Source of the DNA: Phytoseiulus persimilis
Lineage: Eukaryota; Arthropoda; Arachnida; Mesostigmata; Phytoseiidae
Assembly: GCA_037576195.1 (NCBI GenBank)
Contig: CM075103.1
Span: 28,666,723 to 28,730,722, forward strand
Direction of reading: 5' to 3'
Length of the DNA stretch: 64,000 bases
A program made the translations under genes and the position numbers. Each line of letters starts with the position of its first letter. The first letter of the stretch is position 1. The notes beneath the pieces are model-generated. The model was given only the letters and a program-made list of their open reading frames with translations, had not been told where the DNA came from and searched no databases. Positions 38,701-51,273 of this stretch are shown in pieces.

Positions 38701-39576
38701 TTCTAAACACGTCTGGAGACGCTTTTCTGTGGACTCAAAGAATGCCTACATCAAAGTCGGTTTATCGGGTTACGATCACATGTAACGACTCTGTGCACCT
38801 GCTACCAACAGCGCGACCAGCAATAGTCATTCGTGACCTTCACTGTGACCAGCAAATGCTCCCCACGAGAATCCAAGCGGTCTGTCACCATCAGTCCATA
38901 GCCGTCGCCCATTTCGTTCTCGATCAGACGTTGTTAGCCTCGTGTTCGATCGCAGACGGCAAAGCTCGCTGTCCCACATCTTGCCTCGATGGAACATCCA
39001 AAGCCCAGCGCCAAGCCCTCGTGACCAAACATACCAACAGCGATCATCACTCCACTCCTCCGCTGAATTCTTCCCAACCGCACCGACGTTTCGAACCACT
39101 TCACGTCCTTCTCGAAACATCAGTGTTACATTGCAATATCGCCTCTTCTCACCTAGTTCCGCTTGAAGCGTATCGCGTCCCAATACTGCGTCAGCTTCGG
39201 CCGATGATGATACGACAGGTACTCCGCTAAGTAGTTCAATGCCACATGGGCGATACACGCCGCATCCACAGTCGTGCAGGAAGCAACCAGATTTTTCCAT
39301 GTCGCCGCTCCTCCAGGAGTCCTATGTTGAGACATATCAAGCATGCGTGCCCAGAGTACCCATAAGGAAATCGGCGGTTGCCAGCCTCCAGCTCCAAACG
39401 AGAGTCCAGAACATCTCCGCTAGACATGTCTCCGCGGCGGAGTGCGCACGTCGACGACCGCACAAAACAGTCCTCGCAAAGACGTGACATTATTGAAAAA
39501 AAGACACAATTGACATGCACGCGCTTTCTGCTTCACTTTCCGCACTCTCTCAAAATTTACATTTGAACTTCGCCGC
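38701..39576. other. C/A-rich stretch beside the retroelement remnant, long overlapping frames
   Basis: Both strands are open for about 160 codons (38742-39230 plus, 39300-38827 minus), and the base composition is visibly richer in C and A than the flanks. It lies just 3' of the BEL/Pao fragment on that element's strand. It could therefore be more of the same element or foreign sequence, but I recognise no domain in any frame. Confidence 0.3.
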
Positions 39577-39846
39577 CCCGGACGATGCAACAGCTGGTTG
39601 GGATAGGTGACCTCAGGGCACAGATACTTAAAAGTCCGTCGCACACTTCCTCCCCGCTAAAGAAAGATTCGATCCGCGCAATCGGCCAATAGCCACTTGA
39701 TGGAGCCGGGCTGTGGATCAGAACCACGCCCCCAAACGGAGCGGACGATCCCATATCGAGCTCAGCCATTTTGTCCCCAGCACCCTGCGTAACGGCCCTT
39801 CTTCCGTTGGGAAGCACCTTTCGACCACGCCGTTCCTCCACGGGGC
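39577..39846 (-). mobile_element. Decayed BEL/Pao-like retrotransposon fragment (integrase end and C-terminal domain)
   Basis: Three consecutive pieces in three reading frames on the minus strand. 39846-39775 reads APWRNGVVER then LRRVLG, the end of a retroelement integrase core. 39730-39640 reads SGYWPIARIESFFSGEE, the P..WP.ARI...F.G pattern of the domain that follows integrase in BEL/Pao elements. 39643-39577 reads CPEVTYPNQLLHRP, matching the ending in which a conserved RP follows a hydrophobic stretch. Two frame changes and a stop show that it is dead. No long terminal repeats were found. Confidence 0.6.
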
Positions 39847-39947
39847 AAGATGATGACACAAGATGAAAACTGGATCTATTTCTATGATTTATGAGCATGA
39901 TTTTCGGGTCATAATCGGAGAAATGAATTGGACATTATCAACGGGGA

Positions 39948-39982
39948 ATCGGGAGGGGTAACAGACTGTTACCCCTCCCGAT
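39948..39982. repeat. Near-perfect 35-base palindrome
   Basis: Two perfectly complementary 17-base arms (ATCGGGAGGGGTAACAG and its reverse complement) separated by a single A at 39965. A second small palindrome, CTGTTA-C-TAACAG, lies at 40001-40013 and reuses the inner CTGTTA/TAACAG. The pair lies about 100 bases upstream (on its own strand) of the BEL/Pao remnant. It could be a hairpin, a protein-binding palindrome or the tip of a foldback element. Confidence 0.9.
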
Positions 39983-42900
39983 CCAAAACACAGCCTCCAA
40001 CTGTTACTAACAGTCTTGATGACAACGCGATGTTGTGTTGTTCAGGCTGTGATTTTGTGCAAATGATCATGGGAGAGATCCTTCCGATCTCTCGAAAAAT
40101 TCCCTCCATCGGCGGTTGGTAACGCAAGGTTTCTATCGACGCAAAGCAACGTTTCTCCGGGGCGCATTAGAGGGAGCAACGCAAGTCGGGAATCGGGCCT
40201 CTGCATCAGAAGGACGACACATCGAGCTGGTCGTCCTGGCAAACCAGATTGGAGCCGTAAGAATCGCGCGAGCAGGAAAAACTCTGACCGCAGCTCAACG
40301 AAGAGGGTTCATTGCGAGGGCTACGGTGCCGTAGGCAGCCTCCCGGAAACCTGGGAGACTCAGAGAGTGTTCCTTGATACAGTTCCCAAGGATGGCTGTG
40401 TGCGAGGATTTGGCATAAGTCTACTTTCAACACCTGGGGCCGTAGCGGCATGGAGGTTTCGGGAGATCCCGTTCCGCCCGATCGTTATCTGATCCTGAAC
40501 TCCAAATGCACAGGGATCAGGGCGGACAAGCGAACGCAAAGCTCGTGATCGTCTCGCACCCACAGTTCACCGATGATGATTGTTAGATGTTCTGCCAAGC
40601 GTGCCGCTGAGCGTGAGACGTTCTTAATGCGATCAGAGAAACAAAGCCTCGGGCGCATCCTCGTGCGTTCCCAGCAGATTCCCTGAAAGACAGTGTTCGT
40701 CGGGCCCTGCTCAGATCAGGTCCACAAAAAATGACTTGAAGGGCAAAAGTCGGGGAACGCTGACTTGACTCTCTTTCATTCGGTATTTATTCAAAGTGGC
40801 GACGTAGAGCGAGCACTCACGAGCAACGACTACTGACCTCGCAAGTGTTCAGGATGTGAATTACGCTCAAGGTTCCAGTTTCGGATAATCGGGCTTCTTT
40901 GAGGGGGGAGATGACCGAGCGCTCTCCGCGAACCTTAATTAGATCTTCCATGGGGTTGAGGGGAAAATGTGGAGACCACGTTTCGGGGAGACTGATTGAT
41001 AACGGTCCACTATCGGCCTCCTGCCGCAGTTTTCGCTCGGATCCAGATTTTGGATATTGGGGGATTCTTTCCTGCCACCGACAGACTTCCTCGAGCCAAC
41101 CGTCCATTGGCCCGGCCGTCAATCCGTTGCGTTCGTTCCCGTCTCGAGATTTTGACGTTTAGCCGAGCCCACGCGGAGAATATCGAGTTTTCGCCCGTCC
41201 TTTTCACTTCTGGCCCGACGGAGCGCAGTCTGGAGTCGACCAGACGTTCGAAGCTGGGAATACTTATATCTTCCCGAAAACTGATCGCGGTGCAGCATAG
41301 CAGAAACATTCCCAGCCTCATTTTTCCTCTCCGGAGGCACAACGGAGAAATTGCTCAACTTTGAGAGCGCGAACTCACTATCGATGAATCTTGGAAATAT
41401 TCAGCGAGGACGACAAGCGTTGCATCACCGACGTCCTTCCTCTCCCGAGAGCCCGCCCTGACCCGCGTCCCCCCGATTGTTGGTGCTCGTCGCGCGCGGG
41501 AACCAGGGCTGGCATCCATTCGTGTGACAGTTCCGCAGCGCTTCAAAATGGTTGCTGGTTTTCCACCAGGGCTGGATTTCCGCTCGGTTTCTCGCGTGTG
41601 GGGTTTTCGCCTCCCCCGAGCTTATCTCGGCCCAACGATGGGGCTCGTGCGCGACATTCTGCGAACGCGCCAACAGAAACGTTGATACCGCGAGAGACAA
41701 CGAACACAGACAACAGATTAGCCGTTCGGGAGTGAACGGAACGATTCGAGCGTGTTCATCGGCTGGGCAAAGAGGAGCTTCGAATGAAAACTCGTTCGAC
41801 TGCCTTCTCCTCCCAGATTCCTAACCTCACGAGATTGCAACCCAGTCATTTCATTCGTCGTGGGATGTCCGAGCGGTTCCCCCTCTCCCAGTCACGACGG
41901 GAGATTCGCACGAGAGCGCTTCAGAACGTTGAGAACCAAGTCAGAGATTCGACTCTCGCGAGATACGGTTCCTGCTGTCGTTGTACGTCCAAGACGCAGT
42001 ATTCGGCGTCCTGCTCCACGAAATATAAAATCAGTGTCCTTGGCGCACCGCCACCCCCCTCGCTACCAGTTTCTCCCGCAGCACAAAACCCATCGCTGTT
42101 GGAGTTTTATGCAGATTCATTCCAAACTCCATTCACGGATCATACTGTGGAGCATGTGTATGCGCTACGCCCGACGGAGTGATAGCCACTCCGGCGCCAA
42201 CCGAGAACAGATGGAGCCGATAAGTTATCCCACTCACGTATATATTCTTGTGTAATGCGTCCCCGGGGCCCGGCGAGAATCATGGAGTTGGTCGAGGGCC
42301 CGCTCCATCGAACGGCCAGGGCGTCGGTCGATCAGCCGGCAAGCTGGGGAGCACTCAATCGTCGAAGGGACCCTCGCACGTTGGGCTCTAGCCTCCAGTC
42401 CCGATGATCTTCGATCGATTCATTGTAGATAATGATTCATTTGGACCAATGCGAAGAGACTAATTGATACGCGATCGTGGAGGAAATGGAGCCAATTCTA
42501 CAGGTTCGGACTCATCTTCTTCGACTCACCAATCCCGACTCCCTCGAATGCAAGAAAGTTCCGTCTGTTCTGTTGGGCAATAGCGGCGACAAAATTAGCT
42601 CAAACCATCGAAGGGTCCAAACGGCATAACGGGCGCCGCGCTCGCGTGACGAACCATCGATTCGTTTGAGCTCAATTCCAGGCTCACACTCTTTCTCGTT
42701 CATCAAAGTTCTTGTCAAGTTTTCTGGCAGATCTTTGGCGTTCCGGCCCGCTGGGTAGAGTAAACGTGAATGTTCGAGCGATCGAGCGCCCTGAGGAAAT
42801 CAAATCCTGAGAGAGACAACTGGCAAATCGGCGAGCGGAGAGAAAATAATCCCACAAGCCCTGTACTGAACGGAAGAGCGGGCATGGATCAAAACTTTCC

Positions 42901-45080
42901 AAGTTCTTCCATGGAAGCGAGAAATGGGTTTGAAGAGCAATTATTCATGGCGCGCACAGCACCGTTCCCGAGAAGGGGAGGATTGTCACTTTGATCCTCG
43001 GGCTGAAAGTTCTTGAGGATGAATTTAAGAACTCTCCGCCAAGAGCTCCTCGCAAGGATGAATCGTGGTGTCGTACGCGCAAGGGCGGCGGAGAGATCCG
43101 CGAACTCAGTAACTCCCGATTCATGGTGATGAGAGGAGTTCCGCTCAGGCCTTTTACCGCTTGATTCCTTCGAGGTCGTGGGTCGGTTGAGCTTCCCGTT
43201 CCCTTCGACGAAAGAGAGGAGCAGAGCGGGCAACCCGCCGGTCTTCATCGGATTTGTGGTTCACCTCCAGCGAATCTCCGCAGTCTATCCTTATCTGAAC
43301 ATCTTGTTTGCCCTCGTTTCCCCGGCTGGTGTTGACTTTTCGCGTAGTTTTCCAACCCTGGGAACACGAGCGCAGCAGTCATGTCTGTAGCGGGAGGGTT
43401 ACGAACAAAAAATTTATTTCGATTCAATTACGTCAACTCGGGGACTCTGCGTCGGCACGTCGGCTGGCAGAGACGGGGGCCAGTTGAACATTTGACTCCC
43501 TCCGGATTGCTCCACCGCCGATCAATCTATCTAATTGACACTGAATCACTCAATGAGCTCGAGCTCCTCGTGTTCCGGTCGCGACTCCCGGAATCGAGTT
43601 TCAGAAATCCGAGAGCTTCCACCACCATGGAGGGACCCTGACGCTGGATTTTTCCCGAGGTCGACGACCCCGCAGGATGAACTGTCGATCCCTGCGACGA
43701 TCGCACACAGAACCTCAATCCAGAACAAGGCCGAAGTGGTCGCAGAAATCTTGTTTCTCGTTACGCCAGCTCGTTCTTCCCTAGTTGAGCCAGATTTCAC
43801 AATCAATATTTCATAGCGTTCTGTGAGACCTAATTATCCTTTGAATGTCTTCCTCTCTGAAGGCTCATTGTTCGCGAATCTCTGTGACTACGTTCTCAAA
43901 GCACGAGGTGCTCCTCTCCAGCTCCATCCCACGAGGGACCACGAAGGAGGATGATAACCTCGTCGGGTCTCTGCAGCTCGCAAACCTGAATATGCTGAGG
44001 ACATCGTTGTCATCAACAAGGAGGTCGGCCAACAGTTGCTGCGGTTTTCCGTGTCGCTCAAAGCGCCCACCTCAGGCTCGATGTGCGCTCTCCAGCTTGA
44101 GGCTAGTTCCTTCGTCTCAGATGTAGCCGGTGTTTCGAGAGGGCCGCGACCACTCAAAATCACGAAACCACTTCCGATTAGCGTCAGCGCTCGATTCCTT
44201 GTTCTCTGTGAAGGAAGCAACAATCGGGTGCCTCTTCCCCCTGTTCTGGAATAATCCTCCATGAGTGCTTGATCACATCAAAACCTTCCCTGACAAATAA
44301 GAACTCATCTAAGACTTCTCGAGACCCCATCGAGAATCTGCGTCATCTTCATTGGGACTCCAGGCTAGTACCGCTGGAATAGAATTGTGGAAGCCAAGGG
44401 TTCGATCAGGCCACCAGCTTCTCGCGATATCTTGTGTGCATCGTCCGTAGCTTGCCCCACACGGTGATTGGATGGAGGCACGTGGCGTCTGGAAATATCC
44501 CTCTCGCCGGGACTCGTATTTCCCGAGTGAAGTGCCGAGGATGGGATCGATTATCGGGGAATCTGCTGCGTTCCTTGCCTTCAGAATGATGACTCTCATC
44601 GGATTTCATGAACGGAGAAGCCACGTGGATCTAGCTCCCCCCCTTTCGTGGCGAACGTCTTCCAAGTTTAGAGGATCACAAGGATACTGATTCGCATCAA
44701 ATCCGCCGCGACGACGATTGTATCACTGACTGTCCTGAAAACAGGCCATGGAGGGAGATCGATGGGTCAGAATCCGATCTTCATGCTAACCGCGCAGCAG
44801 TTTTTTATGAGAACTACACTCGGTTGGCAACGTTACGGGAGACGCGGGAGGGGTTTGGATCCATGAAGAGGAGCGGCTTCGCTTCGGAGCCTGATCTCGA
44901 ATCCAACTGACATCAGATTGAGCGTTTTATACCCAAGGCTGTCGGCCTACGCACGCCTCGGGCCACTACTGGACGTCACGAGCAAAATATTTGCTCATGG
45001 ATCGAAAGTCGTCAGCATTTGTTTTCGCGAGCCGAACCGAGCTTGACAACTGGAGGGATCCGATACTGAATTCAACCGAT
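39983..45080. other. Region without an identified gene
   Basis: I see no recognisable domain or RNA gene. Two minus-strand blocks end in good donors: 41379 (GTGAGT, listed) and about 42526 (GTGAGT, preceded by AAIAQQNRRNFLAFEGVG). Another frame ends at a GTCAGT donor near 40840. They could belong to an unknown minus-strand gene, but phases do not link them convincingly. The ion channel promoter should lie in the last part; I see no clear TATA box there. Confidence 0.35.
41379..41546 (-). CDS. Candidate exon of an unknown protein
   Basis: An open minus-strand frame ending at a strong ATA|GTGAGT donor, with KDVGDATLVVLAEYFQDSSI just before the splice site. The acceptor side is unclear. A phase-0 continuation starting near 41280 after CGATCAG stays open for about 70 codons. 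Function unknown. The call rests only on the donor and on composition. Confidence 0.22.
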
Positions 45081-45108
45081 TGTGAGTCAACTCCTGTCGC
45101 CCGATAGC

Positions 45109-48100
45109 ATGAATGTGAAAATCAGAGCTTTCCTGAGTTGCCTGCTCTTCTCCTTCGTGAAACAAATCTCAGCCAAACCTTTATCTCCGGTGGAGTTCGA
45201 GGAACCGTTGGATGTAAACATAACGGTTTTGATTGAGAGTGTTGGCGATCCCAATCCGGCGGCCATGGTTCGTATCAAACTATCGACGATGATAATAATG
45301 ATGATGATGATGACGATGATGATAATAATCATCATCATCGCCATTTCCTGACGCAATCATCGTAGTTTTCAAACCTGTGATGATGCTGCTGATTGGTCCT
45401 GTGTAGTCACGAATAGACTGAATAGAAGAGGTTCATTCACGTCAGCATCGTGTAGAGCTACCGTGAGCTCCACGCGACGGAGTTTCTCAAATTTTGTTCC
45501 GCAGAAATACTAACAAGGGCTGATTCGAAACTGGGGAATCAAGGAATCCGGAAGCGCGGGGTTACATCCGGCTGACTCGAATAGGGACTCTAATCCAGAA
45601 AAAAAAAACTCCAACCGCCAGGACTTCGAGCTCGAGATCATTCTGCAACTCTTCTGGAACGTGAAATGGGAGCTCTGCGTCGATTACTTCAACAGCACTG
45701 TTCTCGAGACTCTGCTGCTCAAGCCTCCGGCGGTGAATGAGTACATCCAGGTCCCGAGTGCGAAGGTCAGTCGATCCGAATTTTGAGCCAGAACGACCCG
45801 AGCAGTTACATTTTTTTAGAACAGAGGTGACGCACCGAACGACTGGTTCAAGCAGATTTGAGAGTATTCAGCCGGAAACCTCCGACGACGAACGAATGAG
45901 AACGAATTGTTGTCGCTTTCGCGGTCGTTATCATTCGAAAGGGCACGCACGAATTGAGGCCGTCAAATACGAGGATCTGTGGTCACATCACGTTCGAACG
46001 TCGAACCAGCTGAGTTTCCCGGAGGACGACCCACTAGGGAGTACACCTGCCAATGAACACCTCCAATCCGACTCGCTGAGCTTATTTTTAGATCCGAAAA
46101 AAAACCGGAGTCTGATGTCGTTCCTCTCCAGGTGAAGTATTTCTGGGTGCCTGATCTCTACTACGTCGAAGCAAAAGACGTCGTATTCCCCTCTCAAATA
46201 AATCCTCCTCGATCGCTGCTGCTCTACAACAACGGCCCGGGCAAGGACTGCCGTTTGGTGTTCAAGAGCAAGGAGACCGTGACCATAGGCTGCCAGTTCG
46301 ATTTCAGGAAATATCCTCTTGACGTCAATACGTGCTACCTCAACATGCGCAGCTGTGAGTTCTGTGCCGATTTTTTGTCCCAAGATTTCTCAGATTCTCT
46401 TTCCTGACTTGCTCACGCTGTCGGATGGGTCAAGGAATACCATGGGTCCCGATCGGAGGCTTCGGACCGTGTTCCTCCTTCATCAGCTCTAGATTTTGAA
46501 TTCAAGTTTCCTATCCGGCGAGCCGGCTGAGGCTTCATTGGACGGAATCGAGGGGAGTTCTGATCAATCCGAAAATCCAAACCCTCGTGTGCCGCGTTCG
46601 CGTAAGCAACGCCGACGCTTTCGGAGAGTGGTACACCCTGGCAAACGAAGGTGAGCTCGGATACTGTTCTCCGGGGAAAATTCGACAAAGACGATCTTCG
46701 ACTGAAAGGAGCATGGGACAGGAATTCTATTCTCAGGAGAAGGAACAGCTGGAAAATCGTCCTGATGTCGATGAATTTCTCCTCTTTGAGCGAGTTTTCC
46801 ACTCACAGACAGAGCTGTTTGGTACTTCAGGAAAGTATAATGGCGTCCAAATATCCTTCAAGTTTTCGAGGAATATAACGAATCAACTCATCACTACCTA
46901 CATCCCAAGGTTTGTTCGGGCTGACGCCAACGCGAAATCGCCCTTTTTCGAGAAGTCTGTTCCAAAATTGGATACAACGGAGGCGAAGGCAGACAGGTGA
47001 GAGCCCTGGGCTCCGGAGGAGGGATTCGAACGTTGCGGGGATCAAGAGAGAGATTCCGCCAGGGAAACACAGAAAAATTATGGTTCCTAGAGACGTGCAG
47101 TCAACTGTGACAATCGATCGATGCGTCCAAGTCGGGCTCCGCCACGCGTAAAGCTTCGAAACGGCGTAGCGCGTCCTCCTTCAAGGCGTTCTCGTCGTTC
47201 CGTTGTCGGGGAGGGACCTCTCACGAGTAGCTCCACGAGATGACTCCGATGCCTCTCACTCCCTTCGTCCTCCGAGGAGCCGATACCCGCTCCAGTTGAT
47301 CGTCATGGATCGACCTCAATGCGCGACTCCGAGTTCGTCGTCTCTCGCGAAGAAAATCAGATTTGAATGTTAGGAATGCTGCGTTTCGATCGAGCGCGTC
47401 GGCCTCTATTGACCCTTTGAAATCGTTCCAGTATCCTCCTTGTTTTAGTGGGATTCTCCTGTTTTTGGATGAGCGTCGATGCAGGTGGCGAACGCATCAC
47501 CTTGACCATAACAACGCTGTTGGCGGTGTACACACAAATAACTCAAGTGCGATTGAGTATTCCGCCCACGTCCTACCTCACGGTATGTCAGAACGCAGCA
47601 CTCCCAGGACTTGGGGATGACATTGATGCGCACGGAGCTCTTCGCAGCCCCACATTAGAAACGGCAAGGCCGGCACAGATCCGAATGGGAAGTGATTCGA
47701 GATGACATCAGCTCCTAGTGCAGGTCATCGGAATTGAGTCTGATGAGAATCGAGGCTGTATGAGATCGTTGCAGCCAACTTCACGATCACATCGGAACGT
47801 CACTTGTCTTCGAGCTTTGAATCTGGAAAATCTCGGCAATCAGTTCGACCGTCAGCTTAACGGCTTGGACTCGGTGATCGGAAACGGATTCTGGCAAACC
47901 GCTGCGTTCTGAGCGCTCTCTAACTGTTCGTGGTTTTTCTGTCGTTCCAAGAACATCGATATCTGGCTGTTCGCGACACTGGGTTTCAACTTGATGTCGA
48001 CTCTCGAGTGTGCGCTCATCCAAGGAATCCAATCCAGAGAACAGAAGAACGTTGAAACTGAGCAACAGAGACGAGCAGAGGAAAACGAGCGAGAGCGCGA

Positions 48101-48577
48101 GCTGAGAGCGTTTCGTCGGAAGCATCAACAACAACTTCCATTCGTGAGTTGGAGCGACAGATCCTCGATGAGAGGGCCTCGAATGGACTTTCTCCGAATC
48201 GGGTTCAGGTTCCGACGGAATATCGTATCGGTGATGGGATCCTTGAATTAGATCCGGAGAGGGAGTGTTCGTACCGATCTCTCAAATGAATCTAGTCCGA
48301 AGAGGCTACTCGGGTGAGCAAAGCACGTCTCAGGCATTTTCGAACGTTTCAGGATCGAAACGAAGAAAGCGAGTGGAGAGACGAGGCCGGACATCCGAAT
48401 CCTGGAACAATGTACGGCTCGATGAAGACCAGGAGGAATCCATTGAGACGTCAAGAAGACCAGTCGTTCACAGAATATTGTGACGATATTGGTCGCAACC
48501 TGTTGATCGGTTCATTTGTGATCTTCTCCTTAGCATACGTGGTTTACATGGTTATCGTCAACGCAACCTCGGATTGA
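45109..48577 (+). CDS. Cys-loop ligand-gated ion channel subunit, complete, 8 exons, 453 residues
   Basis: Pentameric neurotransmitter-gated channel subunit of the plasma membrane. Exons 45109-45267, 45622-45765, 46132-46354, 46507-46601, 46737-46909, 47432-47582, 47952-48143, 48353-48577; all phases fit. A signal peptide covers residues 1-22. Possible N-glycosylation sites are N37 and N77. The extracellular domain has FWVPDLYY (105-112) and the Cys-loop C155-C169 with exactly 13 residues between, including YPLDVNTC. M1 follows TTYIPS (260-265). M2 begins GGER (283-286) and ends IPPTS. M3 starts NIDIWLF (316). A polar 85-residue cytoplasmic loop precedes M4 (about 428-449). The M2-M3 link (SYLTNIDIW) resembles GABA/glycine/glutamate-type anion channels, but -1' is Glu as in cation channels, so ion selectivity is uncertain. 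No second Cys pair is seen in loop C. The exon 1 donor (GTTCGT) and exon 5 start are the least certain boundaries. Confidence 0.92.
45285..45341. repeat. GAT/ATC microsatellite in ion-channel intron 1
   Basis: GATGATAATAATG-type repeats running into ATCATCATCATCG. The two halves are complementary, so the array can fold on itself. It lies 17 bases inside intron 1. Confidence 0.85.
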
Positions 48578-48647
48578 GCCCGAGACGACCTATGGAACCC
48601 GGTCCTCGGAAATCCCCTGAGACTCTCCGCCTTCTGAATCTGTTCCA

Positions 48648-48653
48648 AATAAA
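48648..48653 (+). terminator. Poly(A) signal AATAAA of the ion-channel gene
   Basis: Canonical AATAAA 71 bases after the stop codon of the Cys-loop channel, on the same strand. Confidence 0.7.
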
Positions 48654-48699
48654 CTCGGTACGAAATCAGTCGCCGTTCCACCATCGCTCAGGGCCATGC

Positions 48700-51100
48700 T
48701 ACGAGCCGCCGTAGAGAGTTTTTCCGCTCGGATTGTCCGGAATTCACCTCCAAAGGTGAATTCGTGGGCAGATCGGAGAGCTCTACTCGAAAAATGTGCG
48801 TCTCCAGGGAGCGATCCGTCGAAGGAATCGGAATCCAAACTCTCCGCTCATATATAAGCATTCACTTTTCGAAATGCGATTCGGAGTATTCTCTAAAATG
48901 CGGGACATGCTTTGAAAATCTCTGTCGGAGGAATCGTCGAAAAGTAGAGTCTGCTCTCGAAAACATATGTCCGCGGCATTCTCTTTCATCCGAAATTCAG
49001 ATCCTCAGCACCTTCTTCGTCAGATTCTGCGCCGAAGCCAAGGATAAAATCACCACATCAAGTGCGAAATAACACTTGAGCGCTTATTTCAGGCCGCGTC
49101 TCGAATTTCCACTGACAGTTTTGTCAAAAAGCGATTATTATCTCTTCACGAATGCTGCTCTTCCCGCCATGGGCAGGAAAAATGGGTCGCTCTGAGTCTC
49201 TGTGAATTCGAGAACGCGTGAAGAATGCCCTCGGACATGAACGACGAGTTCGAAAAGCCGTCTCGCCCCCTTATTTTGAGCAAAACCAGAGTACCCATTG
49301 TACGAGAATATCGAAAAATCCAGGGACGTTCTCGACAGTTCTTCGTATGAGCACTAATAGCTGAGTGAACAAACGGAAACCCTTCCAGGGTGGGTATATG
49401 CCAGCGTCCCTCTGATTGCATAACAGCGGACCCGGGCACTTTGCCACGAGACGATGAAAACGTTTTGGTCCCGGACAGAAATGTTCCCAGAATTTCCCGG
49501 CTTTGGACACTCGTACCCCTGACTTCTCGACTCCGAGAGTTGGCGGCCCCGAATGTGTACGACACTGGCCGTGGCCTTAATTATCACCGAGTTGAATAGT
49601 TTGGAATAAAAATAACCGGACTCCTCCTGACTGAACCGATGATGAAATAGCAGGAGGTTGTCGTTTCCTGGAAGAGAGCGCGCGGGGAGGTTTGCAGCCA
49701 CAGCGGTTCAGCCCGCATTTCTCGCATCATGGATCAATAATGCTGCATTTATCGTCGTCGACTTGAGTTGTTTCGGTTCTACATTCAGCCCGCCTAAATT
49801 TGGAGGACGCCGCTTGCGGCCTGGGGAAGGTGGCTGATCCGTCCTCGCTTGCAGAGGCGCTTTCCAGTGACAAAATGGCACCAGATTCAATCTCTTCAGA
49901 CAATTTGTTATGATTGCAAAGCATTCTTGAGGCAACGACGGGGAAGGCCTCTCTGTTGATGCGCTCGGAGAAACATCATCTTCGTTGACGAAATCCACTC
50001 AAGCAACAGTTGTGGCGACAGATCTCTGATGTGAATATATCGGCGTGACATTAAGAGAAATGAAAATAGGGGAAATAAGACGCCTGCAATGCCTGACGCT
50101 ATCGCGAGTTCTTCCAAAGCGCACGTGGCGTCCGCTGCGAGTTATCGGGGGAATTCAGAATCAGAGCAACCCAAGCCCTCGACGATAAATCTAGCACCAT
50201 TCGTCCAATATGAGAGAAATCCAGGCTTGACCACTGACCGTGAAACTCTCTCCGTATTTCCAAGCGATACCCTGGAAACAGAGCAGGCTATTTCGCAGGA
50301 AACATCATGCAACTGCTATTTTCCTGTCAGATTGGACTCGGGTTGTTTTGATTCCACATGATCCACTCATTCCTTGTAGTCCTTGTAATTATCCTTGTGG
50401 TTCAAACGTCGTGGATGGGGACATTTCAGAGCGTGAGGGCCTGAAGGCTCGGACTCGCAACCGCGGGGATTCAGCAGCACCATAAGTTTTCTGGAGCGAT
50501 GGCCCCCAGCCGATTTCGGTCAATCGCTGCATTTCGTTGAGGTCTCTGACCTCCAGCGGCGTTGGGGAAATCCCGGTTCGAGACCACGTTAACCCGACGC
50601 CGGTGCGAGAGCCATGCAACGGTTGGGACGAACCTGTAGCCGACATTCAATGGTTTCTGCGGCGAGGCAAACTGTTGAGCAGTGGAATCCAGCCTGTACA
50701 CCGTGTACCCCCACCTCTCGGGGACGAAAAGGCCGGGAAGACTGGAGCTTGAACGTCCAGGGCCGAAACAAAATGTTCAAGAATCGCAAGGCAGAACTGT
50801 GAGCATTACGGAATGATACCGAGAACCAGCGTCGAACGTAGGAGATTGGGTAATGAAACGATCCTTCAACTTTGTGCTTCTCTGGAACTTGGGTTCATAC
50901 TCTTCATGAGGTTTGAGCCTTATGAGTCGATTCCGCAGCGCCGGCCTTCGAGTTCGAGTGATGAAATGCCACTCACCGAAAACGCGCTCGAGTCAATGAC
51001 AACAGCAAATGCGATTCGTCGCTCAGTTCAATTCGAAGCGAGAGTCATTGGGTGTCTCCAGTTAATCATCTTCCTTCAGCATCCTCGGAACATGGAGCTC
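48700..51100. other. Region without an identified gene
   Basis: No recognisable domain, RNA gene or clear repeat. Overlapping short frames around 50470-50800 on both strands show no family resemblance. Confidence 0.35.
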
Positions 51101-51140
51101 AGAGCTTCTAAACATGTACTGAGCACTACCACGAACTCAC

Positions 51141-51273
51141 GCAACCATGCGTCGAACTGTAGCGACCTCGCGCCGCGGCTTGGCCTGTTCGTACAGATTT
51201 CTCGATTGAATCTCGTTGTCCCTGCACTTCCCTCGTATATCCCGAGGGAGGCCGAGAGGAAGATCAAGATTTC
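51141..51273 (-). CDS. Candidate coding exon of an unknown gene
   Basis: A 133-base minus-strand block with a strong acceptor (TTGTTCTGTTCCGCTAG) and a strong donor (GTGAGT). Two frames are open. One contains CRDNEIQSRNLYEQAKPRRE and looks like a soluble charged segment; the other starts EILIFLSASLG. A possible upstream exon ends at a GTAAGG donor near 51376, and its phase fits the second frame. Real splicing is likely, but the frame and the function are not settled. Confidence 0.33.

Noticed and set aside
41866..41960. tRNA-Ser-like look (GTCCGAGCGGTT followed by GATTCGACTC)
   Set aside because: The T arm does not pair over five bases and no acceptor stem can be formed.
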